A DNA stretch of 64,000 nucleotides, from the NCBI GenBank assembly GCA_905183005.1, contig CAJJDO010000001.1, positions 749,836 to 813,835 of the forward strand, read 5' to 3'. Shown here piece after piece: positions 47,958 through 60,632 of the stretch (positions within the stretch are counted from its first letter, which is position 1; the number at the start of each line of letters is the position of its first letter). The stretch is from Paramecium pentaurelia (Eukaryota; Ciliophora; Oligohymenophorea; Peniculida; Parameciidae). A model generated the notes under the pieces. It ran no database searches, was not told the DNA's origin, and saw nothing but the letters and a program-made list of their open reading frames with translations. The position numbers and the translations under genes were made by a program.

Positions 47958-48981
47958 CAAGTTGAATTTTATTGTCTCCCAAAATTACTTGATTAAATGT
48001 TGAAAACGATTATTTGTTATATTAATATAATTAATTCCTAAAAATTAAGAAAGGACATATAAGGGAAATAAGTCATATTGTCTATTAAATTGCTTTCAGA
48101 GTATTTTGATGAATAAATATATAATGAAATTTTAAATATAATATATTATAAATTTTATGTAGTTATGATAATTTATTATCAATAATTTATATTAATAATT
48201 CGTTTAAAAAGGGTTCTAATCTTATTTTCTATCTTAAATTAATTTTTACATCCGGAAAAATCTTGTTTAGACGTTAATTGATATAATTATTATAAAATAA
48301 GGTTTATTCTCAATTATATTCAGATTAATACTACTACAGAATTACAAAGGTTTTAATCTAATTATACCGAAAATGGTGTTAAAAAACTGATTATATGTTG
48401 TATTGGTTGTATTTTTTTTATATTTAATTGGTCCATTTCTATAAGTGTTTATTTATATAATCAAATTTATTGATTAACATTATCAGATTATTTTTGCATT
48501 TCTTAATTATTATGAAAAATCAGCATTTTTTTATTTTCTTTATTCAATATTAATATATTAAAATTATAGAATTAATATTAACAATATTATTTTTGAGAAT
48601 ATAAATATATATATATATAATATACTTTATGAATTAAGAAGGATAGATTTAATAAGTTCAAGAATCTTTAATACTAAAAAAACCTTCTAGAGTTGTTAAT
48701 AGATACAAACATAATTAATTACTTTATAATTATTTTGTTATTAGAGATTTCAAATCAGCTTTAGAATTAATTGAAAAACTCACTCAAGAACATGGAGATA
48801 TTCATGAATATGCAAACTAGATATAAGGATATATTTATAAGATGACTGGATAACTTTCAAAATCAACTGAGGCATTCAAGAAGTTTTTATCATTTAATGA
48901 ATAAGATCAAGAAGTCTTAAAAACTATAGCTAAAAATTTACAATTAGGTAATAATAAATGTAATTTATAGATGGTAGATTC
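47958..48981. repeat. Exact 1,024-bp direct copy 2 (probable assembly overlap)
   Basis: Second copy of the block at 46933-47956; this copy continues without a break into the rest of BBS4. Confidence 0.9.
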
Positions 48982-49978
48982 AAGAGTAGTTTAGATGTTG
49001 CTTAAAAGGCATTAAATTTAAAAAAAAATGATTGGGAAGTATTTTATACTATTGGAAATTGTTATTATGCATAAAAAGATTTTGATAAAGCACTTATAAA
49101 TTATAAAAGGGCATTTGAACTATCAATAAATGAAATAACATATAATAGATTAGGAAAGTTTTATTTATCATTAGAAAAGTATGATGAAGCTTTAACAGTG
49201 TATAAGACTGCTCTTAATTCATAACCACAAAATAATGAACTTAAGGCATTGCTTGGAGTATTGCTTTTGAGAATTGGTTAAACTTAAGAGGCCAAGAAAT
49301 ATTTAGAAAGTGTTACAGCAACAGACACAAAGTGTATATATAAATATATTATATAGCATTGTTGGGGTTAGGATCAATTATGTAGGATTAAGAAAGCTAT
49401 GATGAGGCTCTTGTATATTATAGAAAGCTTATAGCAATACATCCAACATCAGCATAAGTTTGGAATAATATTGCAATGTGTTATTATGGGAAAAATGAAA
49501 TTCTTCCAGCAATAATTAGTTTGAAAAGGGCAATGTATTATGATCCATTTGAATCAACAATTCATTTTAATATGGGATTAGTACATTTATATGAAAAATA
49601 ATATATGTCTGCATTTCATTTCTTTTAATCAGCAATAACTTTAAATCCAGATGATTCATAATCATATATGTATTTAGGAATAGCATTAAATAAATTGAAT
49701 GATTTTTAGAATGCTTGTAGATCATTTGAGAGAGCCTTAGAATTAGATAAAGACAAGTAAAATATTATTATTTATTATTTAATAGAGATTATTTAATTTA
49801 TTTAAATTATTGTATAATTTTATTATAGAGAGGAGATGAATCATCATAATATGCTTAATAAATTTTTCGATATTTTTGTGATTAATATAAAGAATAAGAA
49901 TAACTTTATGATAATCGTTGCAAAAAAGAAATTGTTTTAGAACTTAAATCACAAATTTATAAATATCTAAAATCATGA
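48629..49978 (+). CDS. BBS4: Bardet-Biedl syndrome 4 protein, BBSome TPR subunit
   Basis: Three introns (23, 23 and 29 nt) leave 424 codons plus TGA. Tandem TPRs fill the protein: NDWEVFYTIGNCYYAQKDFD, ALINYKRAFELSINEITYNR, LGKFYLSLEKYDEALTVYKT, VWNNIAMCYYGKNEILPAII, SLKRAMYYDPFESTIHFNMG, LVHLYEKQYMSAFHFFQSAI. The passages WNNI(G/A)MC-x-GK, SLKRA-x-YL/YDPF and NLGLVHL...QYASAFHF-like text are specific to BBS4 and distinguish it from other TPR proteins. The BBSome moves membrane proteins in and out of cilia with intraflagellar transport. The C-terminus is shorter than in human BBS4. Confidence 0.9.
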
Positions 49979-50004
49979 TAAATTATTATTATATTATAAA
50001 ATAA

Positions 50005-51867
50005 TCATTTCTTAATAAATTTTAAAACCCTCATTTTTCCACTTTCAAATCCTAATAACAATACCAATTATTGATTTTAAAATTCTCTTTAAAATATTAA
50101 TCTGCCTGTTAATATTTAATCATCAAATTGAATTCCTGATAAAAGTATCTTATTATTTAAATCTTAAAATTTAACTTTTGTTTCATTATTTTCCAAAGCA
50201 GCAAGCATAAATCCTTCTTCTTCCAAACCATATTAATAAAATACATGAAAAATACAATGACAAGTTTAAGAAAAACTGTAAACTAATTTATAATTATTCT
50301 CTACAACATTATCATCATAAGTATATACATAAAATCCTCTATTAGTACTAACACATAAAGTATCTTATTCTTAAAAGTTATGTAGAATTGTTGCTTATTC
50401 TATACAATCTCTTACATTTTATAATTATAAAGTCTACTTTTTGACTCCATCTATTAATCCAAAAACATCAATTTTATTTTTATTACATCTAAATATATGT
50501 TGATTAGTTTCACTCATCAATAAATCACCTTCATTTGGAAAAGAATATTAATATCTTAAGACTTTTCTAATCTTTGCATCATTAAAATGCCAAATAATTA
50601 CATAAAAACAATTCTATTTACATCCTCCTGATGCAATTAGAAAATTTTAACATGGACTTATTAATATTCTATAGAGTGTCATACCTTATTTAGGACATGT
50701 AAATTGTTTATTTTTAGAATTCATACTTTTACTAGAAATAGACATAATAGAATTATCACCAAATAATACAACAAATTCATCTTTCTTATCTGCTACACAA
50801 ACATATTTTAAATTTAAAAATGGTAATGGAGCAATTGGTTTAAATTCTAAATAACATTTACTATATTTCCATAATTTAATTTCATTAGGATGTACAGTAA
50901 TTAAGTTTTCTGAATTTAATGGTAAAATTTATAAAATTTTAGGAGTTGATGTTGGATCATCTTCATTTGTTGCTAAATCAACTTCTACTAAGACAATATT
51001 ATGAGTTGAAGAATTAGGTCTAATACTCATTTTACTATGAGATAACATACGTTTAGAAAAACGTTTTAAAGCACCAGCTAATTTATTCATATTTCTTTCC
51101 CATAAACCACCTGTTAATCTTAATGCTTTTATTTCATCTTATTATTAAGTTTATAATGATTAATTATGTTATAATTTTTATCTTTCTCTTTCATCAGCTA
51201 AAAAGAATTAATCCACAATTTCACTTATTTATCTTTATAATTCTTTTCTTTCTCTTTCTTCATTATATTACATTGCCATTTATTAATCTATTTCATCCTT
51301 AACCAAAAATTCTTAATGATGTTATTTAAATTAATCTAAATTTTAATGTCTCACTAGTTTAAGTAATCTTATCATTTTATCAAATGCTTCCTTTCTTGAT
51401 GTTGAACTTAATTTAATTTTAATTTTTTATTCAGTTGTATCTTCTATAGATCTACATTCTTTTTCAACCTTTTTTAATTATTTGATTATATATTTCAAAT
51501 ATTTCATTCTCTTTTTTCTTTATTCACTTTTTAATACTGAAATTTCATGAGTTGTAGTTTATTGTACTCCATGTCTACGTTTAATCTTTTCTCTTATATG
51601 ATTAATATACCAATCTAAACTATCTGTTTTATGATTTGGATGAACAAAATGTGCACATTCTTAACAACATAATTTTTATAATATTCTGCATTCATTTTCA
51701 TGACATACAACATCTAATTTACATTCCCTATTATTTTCATGTGGAAATGGTCTTGGTCTAATATAATTAATAGTCTTTGTTTATCCATCATTCTAATCAT
51801 CATCATCCTATTATAATAATCCAGCATTTTAATTATTAATATAATCTTATTCATAAGCTTTTCTCAT
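50005..51867 (-). CDS. B-box zinc finger protein with C-terminal propeller-like region
   Basis: A single frame of 620 codons plus TGA. After an acidic Asp/Gln start, residues 45-82 form a B-box: CKLDVVCHENEC, LCCQECAHFVHPNH. Residues 90-260 are a basic and Gln-rich coiled coil. From about residue 290 a beta-rich region repeats WD-like strands (ILPLNSENLITVHPNEIKLW, YRILISPCQNFLIASGG, IIWHFNDAKIRKVL). It thus has the shape of a TRIM-like scaffold without a visible RING. Its stop faces the BBS4 stop 26 bp away. Confidence 0.78.
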
Positions 51868-52008
51868 AATTCTAATCTATTTATTTTTAATTCATAATTA
51901 TGTAAATATTATGCTCTTCCTAACAAATTAATTTAATGATTTTTAATTATATTATTATTATATAATATATATATATTTATATTTCAATTTCTATAAGTGA
52001 TATATTAT

Positions 52009-53475
52009 TCATATCTTTTATTATTTCTTTAACTCTTCATCACTATCAAGTTCAATTATTTTATTTTTTTCTGTATATGACAATAATTATTCTATCAACA
52101 CTTTTATTTAATATAAAATCTCAATTTTATCTGTTTTATCTATAGGTCTATTAGATTTCTCTTAACATATACTTAGTATCATAAGTAAACTATTACTAGT
52201 TTGTTTTGATTCCTCAAAAATAGTTTTTAAATCAACCAAATATTTTGAACGTTCCTAATATACTAATTCTAGCATTTTTTCAATTATTTCAGCCTCACAC
52301 TATTCTATTGGATTTAAAACTGAAGTTCTACAAAAATTATTTAATTAAGTGAAACTAGTAACACTATAAAGTTCAACAAGTGGTTTCTAAATATATTAAA
52401 AATATTTCCTTAATATTGTATCAGTAGTATCAAATTTAAGATTTCCATTTCTTAATTTCATTAAATTTATTATTTATGGAAATCCTGTTTTATCCTTTAT
52501 CATTTTAGAAATTACTTATTTCAAAACTATCACAATATTTACTTTAAGATTTCTATTTTATTGTCTTCTTTCTGTCATTTATTATGATGTCTCTAATAAT
52601 TAATTAAATAGAGTTTTCAAACGATTAATTTATGGAGAATTCTATATTTTTAATGTTTGATTTAATAAATTTCTTATTTGAATTTAATTTACTTCTATTC
52701 CTTTCATAACTAATACTGATAATGTTGAATCAATTAAATCTTACTCTGGTATTTCTAAATATTATTTATAATATTGTAATTTCAATTCTAAAAGACCTTA
52801 CTCTGCCAATGATACATTATTATATCCCAATTCTTCAGCCACTTTCTTTACTTAAACAATTGACAATATAGTTCTTTCTAGATTCTAATCTATTCTCAAT
52901 TTCATCTGATCTCCTGTTAAGTATAAACAATTAATAAAGCAAGGTAAGGGAATCTATTCTTGATTACATACAGCAATTAAAATGAATATTATTCTCTCAT
53001 TATGCTATAATAAATAGATTAAAGTAGGAGGTTAATTAATTTAATAGAGTTTAGTAGATATTGGATGCTAAATTTATTAATCTAATAAATATTTGAGATG
53101 ATCAACATTGACTCTTGTTTTAATTCTTTTCACAACTTCATATATGATATCTTATAAAGTGTATAAATCATCTGTATGACTATCAGTAATATGACTAAGT
53201 TCATCAAGATGTGCTTATGAAAATTCAATAGTATATTCATTATTAATTATTTGGATGAAATTCACAAATTTAGGAAAAGACTTGTCATATTTAATGATAG
53301 CTAATAATTTGCCTTTTATTTTTTATTCAATTATCATTTATTCCTTCAAAAACTAATCTAATTATTTGAGTATTAATCCAAATTTAATAATGTTCTTTCT
53401 GTCAGGAATATTGTCCTCAATCTATTTGACTGCTAAAAATTCATTGATGATAGGATCCTGCATAATATCATTCAT
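52009..53475 (-). CDS. Helical protein of unknown function
   Basis: A single frame of 488 codons plus TGA, starting MNDIMQDPIINEFLAVKQIE. It is predicted helical throughout with Leu/Ile-rich repeats (DLYTLQDIIYEVVKRIKTRV, DLIDSTLSVLVMKGIEVNQI) and ends acidic (IELDSDEELKKQQKI). It could be an armadillo-like or regulatory scaffold, but no family motif is visible. It lies downstream of and parallel to the RCC1 gene (154 bp between). Confidence 0.72.
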
Positions 53476-53629
53476 TTATTTAAAGATGTGTTTGTAGGTT
53501 GAATACATTTAATAATTAAAATTGATTTTGGATCATAGATGCCTAAATATTTTGGTCTTATTTTCTTGTTTTTATTTATATTCAATTAATATAATATATT
53601 TCTCATTATTTTTATCAAATATATAATAA

Positions 53630-56340
53630 TCATTTCTTTTTAGGTTATGTTTTTTTTAATTTTTTAATTTCCTCATCTTCCAATTTTAATTTCTATTGTT
53701 CATTTAATGATTTATCAAATGCCATATATTTAAATACTTTACCAGAATGACTGAATGATGTACCATTAAAAGTTATTTCAACACCAACATCATGTATTCC
53801 TGTAGGTAACTCTAATTCAGGAATTTATACCACTAATTTGCTTTTATTTTTGAAAATAGCCTTTAAATTAATAAATATTATATACCTTTTAATTAACAGC
53901 CATGTTGCCATTGAAAATGAATTAAACTAAAAGAGATTCAGTATTGGCTAAATTTTCTCCATAAACACTTAAATATTGACCAGCCTTCTTGAAGAAATAA
54001 TTAATTTCTTGTTCTTCAGCTTCAAAAACTTTCTAGAGTTCATCTTTCTTCTTTTATAAATCAGCCCCTTATAAATCTTTAAGAGGATCAATCTCTTATT
54101 CTTCTTAATGTATTAATTATTTCTTCTATTCTTCTGGTAATTTTTCATCTACAATAAAAGGACCTAGACGTAATACTTCAGGATCAATGTAATAGAATGT
54201 TCCAATAGGTATCCATTCAATACCAGAAAGTGTCAACAAAGCAGTGACTCCACTAGCTTTGACAGCATTAAGTAAATCTGGAGTAGGTTATTATCCACCT
54301 AAGAGCCATGATAAAGGAGGAGCAACAAAGGAATAAAACCTATCTTACTTATCCCACATGATTTCAATTAACCTTTCTCCAAAAAGAGTTTTAAAGATAA
54401 CTCTTTTATTGGTTGTATCAAAAAATCCATCTCCAATTATTTTAACAGAGGCTCCACCCTCAGACATAACATTATCAGGTTGTAATTCTTTTATTTAAAT
54501 ATCATAAAATCTAAAAACCATAGGGTTACCAGTAAATTATTATCCATTTATACTTACATCAACATTAAAATTAAGACTATCTGTTTGTAATTAACTTACA
54601 TTAGGGATTGTGCATGAGATCTTTCCTTTTTCATAAAAGCCTTCAACACACATCCAGTTTTCTTTATCTAATTCAGGATCATTGATACTAAGATCTAAAG
54701 GATTTAATGGTTTGTTAGTGCTTTATTTCATAGCAGATTTATCTTCCTTCTTCTTATTTCTTGGTTAGAATCCAACATTTAAATGTTTCATATATGATGC
54801 CGTCAAATCATCTATATTAATATTAATAATAAGTGTAGTTCCACCTTAAATAGATGCACATTTAGGATAGAGTGAAGAAATAACAATCTTTGATGAATAC
54901 ACTAGAAACTTCTATTCGCATTCAACGTAGACATTACCATCGAGAGTGACTTCTACAACACATTCAACTGGATATTTATCAATATGTTCTTCAAAATTTG
55001 GAGTTGTACATCTAAAACTATCTGTTAATGAATCATATTCACATCCAACTTCAGTATATTAATCCCCTAATTTGAATCTAGCACTTTATCTCCCAGTATC
55101 ACAAAATCCTGTACCTATCAAACTAATAATGGTTCCTCCAGTAGAAGGTCCATGATTAGGTTTCATTGAGATAGTTCTTAAAGAAGCAAAGAAGGCTGCA
55201 GCTTATCCATTTGCATACATATTAGTAAATTTACGATCTTCTAATACTATTTTTCTTGGTAAATCTACTAATTTATCATTTTGATGGCCAAGATTACCTC
55301 CACCCCAACTCCATAGACCTCCTTTTTAATCAATTGCATATGTAGTATAATATCCACACATAACCTTACTAAATCCAGGTAATTATATTCCACTTATATC
55401 TTGCATTAATCTTTTAGGATAATAACTACTTTTCTTATCTTTATCTCCATTTCCTAATTGTCCTCTTTAATTAAATCCCCAAGTATATAATTCCCCATTA
55501 GATGTAACAGCTGCAGAATGTCCATAACCTCCTGAAATTGATATTACTTAAAAAGATGTTTCTTAAGGCAAGAATTTACCTACTCTTAATTCACTCTAAT
55601 TCATTGGTTATTCAAGCTAAAAATCTATTCTTGATGGCAATTATTCTGAAACCTTTCTTCCTGTTCCTAATTAACCAAATCTAGCTTCTCCCCAACCATA
55701 CAATATTCCTTATTAATCTACAGCTAATGAATGATATGCTCCACATGCAATCAACTTAATTCTGTTCTTATAAAAGTAACTTAAAAACATAGGAGATGCA
55801 GCTGTTTCAACATCCTTTCTGATTCCTAATTATCCTTCAAATCCTCTACCCCATGCAAATAGATCACCATTACTTAATGCTAAAGTATGATATTCACCAC
55901 ATGCAATTGTATCAACCTTTGAAATTCTTATAATCTTTTTAGGTATTGTTAATTCTATTATTCCACCATGTCCCAATGCTCCATATTCTCCATAACCATA
56001 ACTATAAATATCTCCTTAATCACTTAAGAAAATTGTATGCTTTTTCCCAGTTACTATTGTTTTGATTGATCCTTTGAAATCAAATGATTATAAATTATTT
56101 GAATCTTATGAAAATGTTTAATCATATTCATCATGTTCTGGTGAATGCAATGTTGAAATTATTCTACATTTATTCATATTCTTACCCTTAATTATCTAAT
56201 CCTTCTTCAATTACAAATAATTTTCTACAACCACCACATAGACTGCTAATCAATTTTCCTTTAAACAGCTTCAAGTTCTCTAAACCTCCTTAAACATCAT
56301 CTGTTGTCAAAAAAACTTCTCCAAAAGTTGGAAGTTGCAT
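53630..56340 (-). CDS. RCC1-repeat and IPT/TIG-domain protein
   Basis: Two introns (22 and 25 nt) leave 887 codons plus TGA. Residues about 100-360 hold RCC1 blades: GDIYSYGYGEYGALGHGG, ACGEYHTLALSNGDLFAWG, ACGAYHSLAVDQQGILYGWG, GGYGHSAAVTSNGELYTWG, CGYYTTYAIDQKGGLWSWGG. Several IPT/TIG Ig-like domains follow (MKPNHGPSTGGTIISLIGTG, YPKCASIQGGTTLIININI, LQPDNVMSEGGASVKIIGDG). The C-terminus is charged (KLKLEDEEIKKLKKTQPKKK). RCC1 propellers bind chromatin, small GTPases or membranes; the IPT series suggests a ciliate adhesion or scaffold protein. Start codons of this gene and the plus-strand gene at 56359 are only 18 bp apart. Confidence 0.88.
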
Positions 56341-56358
56341 TAAAATAATTTTAATTAA

Positions 56359-57136
56359 ATGTTAAGACTTAAAGTAAGAGCAGCTAGCACCAATCCAACT
56401 CAGTTGTAGTCATTTCAATTAAATACTCTACTAATAGCATATAATAACTTATAAAGAGACTAAGAGTATTCATCAACTATTATCAATTGGTTCTAAATCA
56501 AAAATCCTGATAAAATCCTAATTTCAAAAAATACATTAGGATATCATAGAATCATGTCCTTTAAAACTAATAAATTATCACTAGTACATGATATAGTAAA
56601 ATTGCAGAAAAATAATCTAGAGCATCTTTTATTAAAAACTGTCTAAGCCTAATCAATATGGTATTTATAAAGTAGCCATTATTAATATTAAATAAATTGA
56701 AGCAATCAATAAAGTTAAAGAGAAATACTATAAATTTAACAGAATCTAAAATTTTATAGCAATAATTATTTTTACCATTTTGCTTTACTTTTAAGGTTGG
56801 AAGCCATCACCTTATATTAATAACAATTTAATATTAGTTAAGTTAATGCCAAAGAAAATTGGAAAAGTTTTAAGTATTTTTTGTAAAATCAATGAGATTT
56901 TTTAGAATTCAAAGAGATATTTTCACATTTCTGATTAAATAAAGTTTACAACCTTTATTAAAAATCAAAGAGTTCTCTATCTTATTTAAGGAATAATTAT
57001 ATTCATCAATCAGTTTTAAAGGATAATTAGACACTTTATTTTAGATTTTTTTAATGGATCATCAAATTTACGATATAAGGATTATTCAACAAAATATATT
57101 TAAGTTTTAATTAAAAGATTTTTTGAAGTCGAATGA
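56359..57136 (+). CDS. Unknown protein with one membrane segment
   Basis: One 25-nt intron (56596-56620) leaves 250 codons plus TGA. It begins MLRLKVRAASTNPTQLQSFQ, which resembles a mitochondrial presequence. It continues with hydrophilic text (QEYSSTIINWFQIKNPDKIL) and, after the intron, KLSKPNQYGIYKVAIINIKQ and a transmembrane-like stretch FIAIIIFTILLYFQGW. The last 110 residues are AT-codon dominated, and the true end may be earlier. No family recognised. Confidence 0.42.
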
Positions 57137-57567
57137 AATTAATAATTATAGAAGTCTAAATAGTGTTTTATTGAAATAAGAAATAAATAGTTATTATAAT
57201 TATTACTATACTAATACTATTTAATTAGATTTAGAGATAAATGAAGATTAAAATCTGTTCATTTGAATTTATTTTTAATGATAAATGATTAAATAAGAGT
57301 TATTGAATTATATTTTACTAAAACTATACATCTTTATAATATTTTTTTTCATATCAGAAATAATAAGTAATTTAATAAATTGAATATAATTCAATTTCAA
57401 ATTTGTGATAATTTTTGGATAAATGATAAATAATTTATAAAAATGGATAGGATATTAGTGAAATTTGGAGAAAATGGGAATAAATTGATTTATTGATATG
57501 TTTATGAGAAAGAGTTTATTTTATAACAGTAAAGTAATTAAATAAAATTTATTCATAAATAATAATA
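57137..57567. other. Intergenic, no gene recognised
   Basis: AT-rich spacer; only short low-complexity frames. Confidence 0.5.
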
Positions 57568-58276
57568 ATGTCTCGCTACGTCAATTTAGTAAAAATTTAG
57601 ATCATTTTTGAAAGTAAGACAAGAGTGTTCCATGCAAGCCACTTGAAGAGTTTGATATTAAAATATACAGAGAAAAACTTAATGATATATATGGAAAATC
57701 ACCACTTGCATCTTAGTATACCTAACCTTCATCTCCTAAAAAGAATAATAAAATTGTGTATTGAATATATTTTATAATAGCAATCCAAGTTTTGATTTAT
57801 TACAAACTAAATTAAAGGATTTTTCAAATAAAAAAAGTGCATCACCATTAAAATTAAAAGTTGATTAAGGTTCTCCAAATAGAGCTTCAGGAATGCAATA
57901 GTAGTAATCTATTAAAAAAATAAAAGAATTTCTAAGATAGGAACCTTAAATTTTACATTGCCATCAAAACAAATGAGAGTTGGATCTGTTTATAACAATT
58001 AATAGTTTAATGGTCCAATAAGTGAAGATAGAAAAATATATCCAATTAGATTTGAGACTGAAGTTTAAGAAAAATCATCTTATACTTAGAAACCGTAAGA
58101 ATTAATTATAGATTTTAAGGATTACAAGTATGATACCTCTACATGAAATTATGAACATGAGAAATAAATTAGAAAATGCCTAATTAAATGTTAATTAAAT
58201 AAGTTCTGCTTATACAAGTGAAATGGTTAAATTGGCTTCGGTTATCAACTCATAATTGAAAAAGAAATAAAAATGA
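57568..58276 (+). CDS. Unknown Ser/Pro/Lys-rich protein
   Basis: Four introns (26, 23, 23 and 25 nt) leave 203 codons plus TGA. It starts MSRYVNLQDKSVPCKPLEEF and has low-complexity Ser, Pro and Lys stretches (YTQPSSPKKNNK, SPLKLKVDQGSPNRASG). It ends in a helix (IPLHEIMNMRNKLENAQLNV, EMVKLASVINSQLKKKQ). Ser-Pro sites suggest phosphorylation. The four introns each restore an otherwise broken frame, which supports a functional gene. I do not recognise the family. Confidence 0.68.
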
Positions 58277-58528
58277 TTTATATTTAACTTATATTAATTA
58301 CATTTTATATTATATTATTTTGATAACGTATATATTAATTATTTATGTATTCTACATGAAATTATAATATTAATTATGTAAGATCAATTTATTTTTATAG
58401 ATTTTTCTTATTTATATAAGAATTATAAATATTATAATTAAAAATAATAAAATACTGTTTAAATAGTTATATAATTTAATATATATCTTTTAAGAGAATT
58501 TATTAGATATTATTTATTATTAATAAAA

Positions 58529-60329
58529 TCATTTAACTATTTAAATTTAATTATTTTCAATTAAGTGATTGATTTTATATACTGCAAATAGGCCTAGTAA
58601 CCCAATAGTTTAAAGTAAAATTAATGATAAAAAAGTGTTGTTATCAAAATTGCAAGAGATAAAAATTAATGCTAGGGCTGCAAATGATAAGGAATAAATA
58701 AAATACATTAAATCCACTAAATAAATATACTATTTATAACAATAACATATTACTTTAGGGAATCTCAAAGTTAAAACTGAAATTACAGTTGATGTCATTG
58801 ATGAATCACAAAATCCTGTTGTGATAGAGAATACTAATATTAATATTTCATATTAAAATAAATAAGAAGCCCAAGCTACTAAACATCCAAATTAAAATAT
58901 ATATAATATATAAATTAGAGCACTATAATAATAATTAAAAATTTACTTTATCTTATCTTTTGATTCTCCAAGCATTCCTATTCCAAATGAACCAAATAAT
59001 TCCCCAACACCAACATATAAATATCCTTATAAAACAAAGGCAGCTTAAATTGTTAATTATTTAGTCCCTGGTTGAGCAAAAAAAGGGAAGAAATAAATAT
59101 ATAAAAATGATTAAATGCTGGCAATAAAACATAATAAGAATAGAACCCATGAAAAACCATCCTTATAGAGTTTATCTAATGTAATGTAGAGTTTTGAAAA
59201 GTAAGATCGATTTTAATATTCATCAATACATATAAAATTTGAGCAATTTTAATTGCTTTAAGAAGATTCTAATAGTTCAATTAAGCTTCTCTCTTCAATT
59301 GAAAAACACTATAATGTCAATATTGATTTTGTATTCGAATTTTACAATAGTTGAGATGTAAATAAATGTAAGTCTGTTTACTATTGTTTTTCATTACATT
59401 TATCATTTTATTGTGTATTATAAAATGTGTTATTTACATCATTATCATCACATTCTGAATTTGATGATTTTAGTAATAGTTCTCTTATATCTTATTAATT
59501 AGAATCCATTTTTGATTGCTTTTATGATTTTTAATTATAAAATTGAATTAATGTTTTCTAAAAACTATAATATCTTCCATTATAATTCTCTGGAATAGTA
59601 AGATATATTAAACTTATTGAGAATTACATAATTATAAGAATTCCAAAAACTTTAGATATAGTATTTCTAGTATTCATATTATCATATGTTATAAATATCT
59701 CGCCTATTAGACTTCCAAGTAGCCATTAAAGAGAATGTCTATTTAAATAGAACCATGGATTACATTAAAAAAAATGAACCATAATATATAACTTTTTCTC
59801 TACTTTTTGCTAAATTAGATAGGTAGAATAACATAACAAATAAAAGTAAAGATTACATTAAACCAGCTATTATTGAAACTACAAATGCACAACAATATAT
59901 CAATAATGTGTTGCAACCTGAATTTCCTGAGTCTTTACAAAGACTAGCATATAAAGCTGGGGTCAAAAATAATATAGGTCCAAGTGACGCAATTAGGAAA
60001 ATAAACTTGAATTTCATTCTGCCAATAATATCAGGTATTAAAGGAAGACTCAAAGGTCCAACCATTTCAAATAGAAACCATCTATAATATCTTTAAATAT
60101 TCAATTACTGAAAATTAGCTAAATTTAAGGAACGATAGTTTAATACTGAAAAGTTATCTGAAAATGAATAGATGTATGTGCAAGTTAGAAAAAATTTACC
60201 ACAAATGTTAAATGATCCAAAAAGCAAATAAATAAGGCAGACATAAATAACTAACCAAAGAGTGTTAGATGATGACTGTTCTCTAATCTTCAAATTTTTC
60301 TTATAATTTAAAAATTCTGATTTATTCAT
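58529..60329 (-). CDS. Multi-pass membrane transporter, UNC93/MFS-like
   Basis: Sure introns of 28 and 24 nt and a probable in-frame intron of 24 nt give 574-582 aa. About ten to twelve hydrophobic segments: SSNTLWLVIYVCLIYLLFGS, FEMVGPLSLPLIPDIIGRMK, GCNTLLIYCCAFVVSIIAGL, WVLFLLCFIASIQSFLYIYF and others. A long hydrophilic loop of about 130 residues (Ser, Asn, Asp-rich) sits in the middle, as in MFS proteins. GFCDSSMTSTVISVLTLRFP near the C-terminus recalls UNC93-type G-x-x-D-x-x-x-x-T. Substrate unknown; another solute transporter family is possible. Confidence 0.62.
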
Positions 60330-60632
60330 AATTTAATTAACAATAAATAAAGTGATATTAACAATTATTATTTTTTAGAATTCTTGTTGTAATTTAAGAA
60401 ACTCTAATTTACACAAATAATAAATTAATATATTTTCAATATTTATCTATCTTGACTATAATGATAATTTATATAAATTTATTGAATTGATTTATTTTAC
60501 ATAGAATTTTTAAAATAATTATCAAATTCAAATAATGATTATTTTAAAGTCTTTGAAATGATTGTTAAAGATAATAATAAGAATAATGATTAAAGACTTA
60601 ATTAAAGTATAGATTAAATTTCAAAGATACAA
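60330..60632. other. Intergenic, no gene recognised
   Basis: AT-rich spacer between a gene start and a gene stop on the minus strand. Confidence 0.5.

Noticed and set aside
46933..48981. Genuine tandem duplication of the BBS4 5' region
   Set aside because: Copies are identical and meet exactly at an N, which fits an unmerged assembly overlap better.
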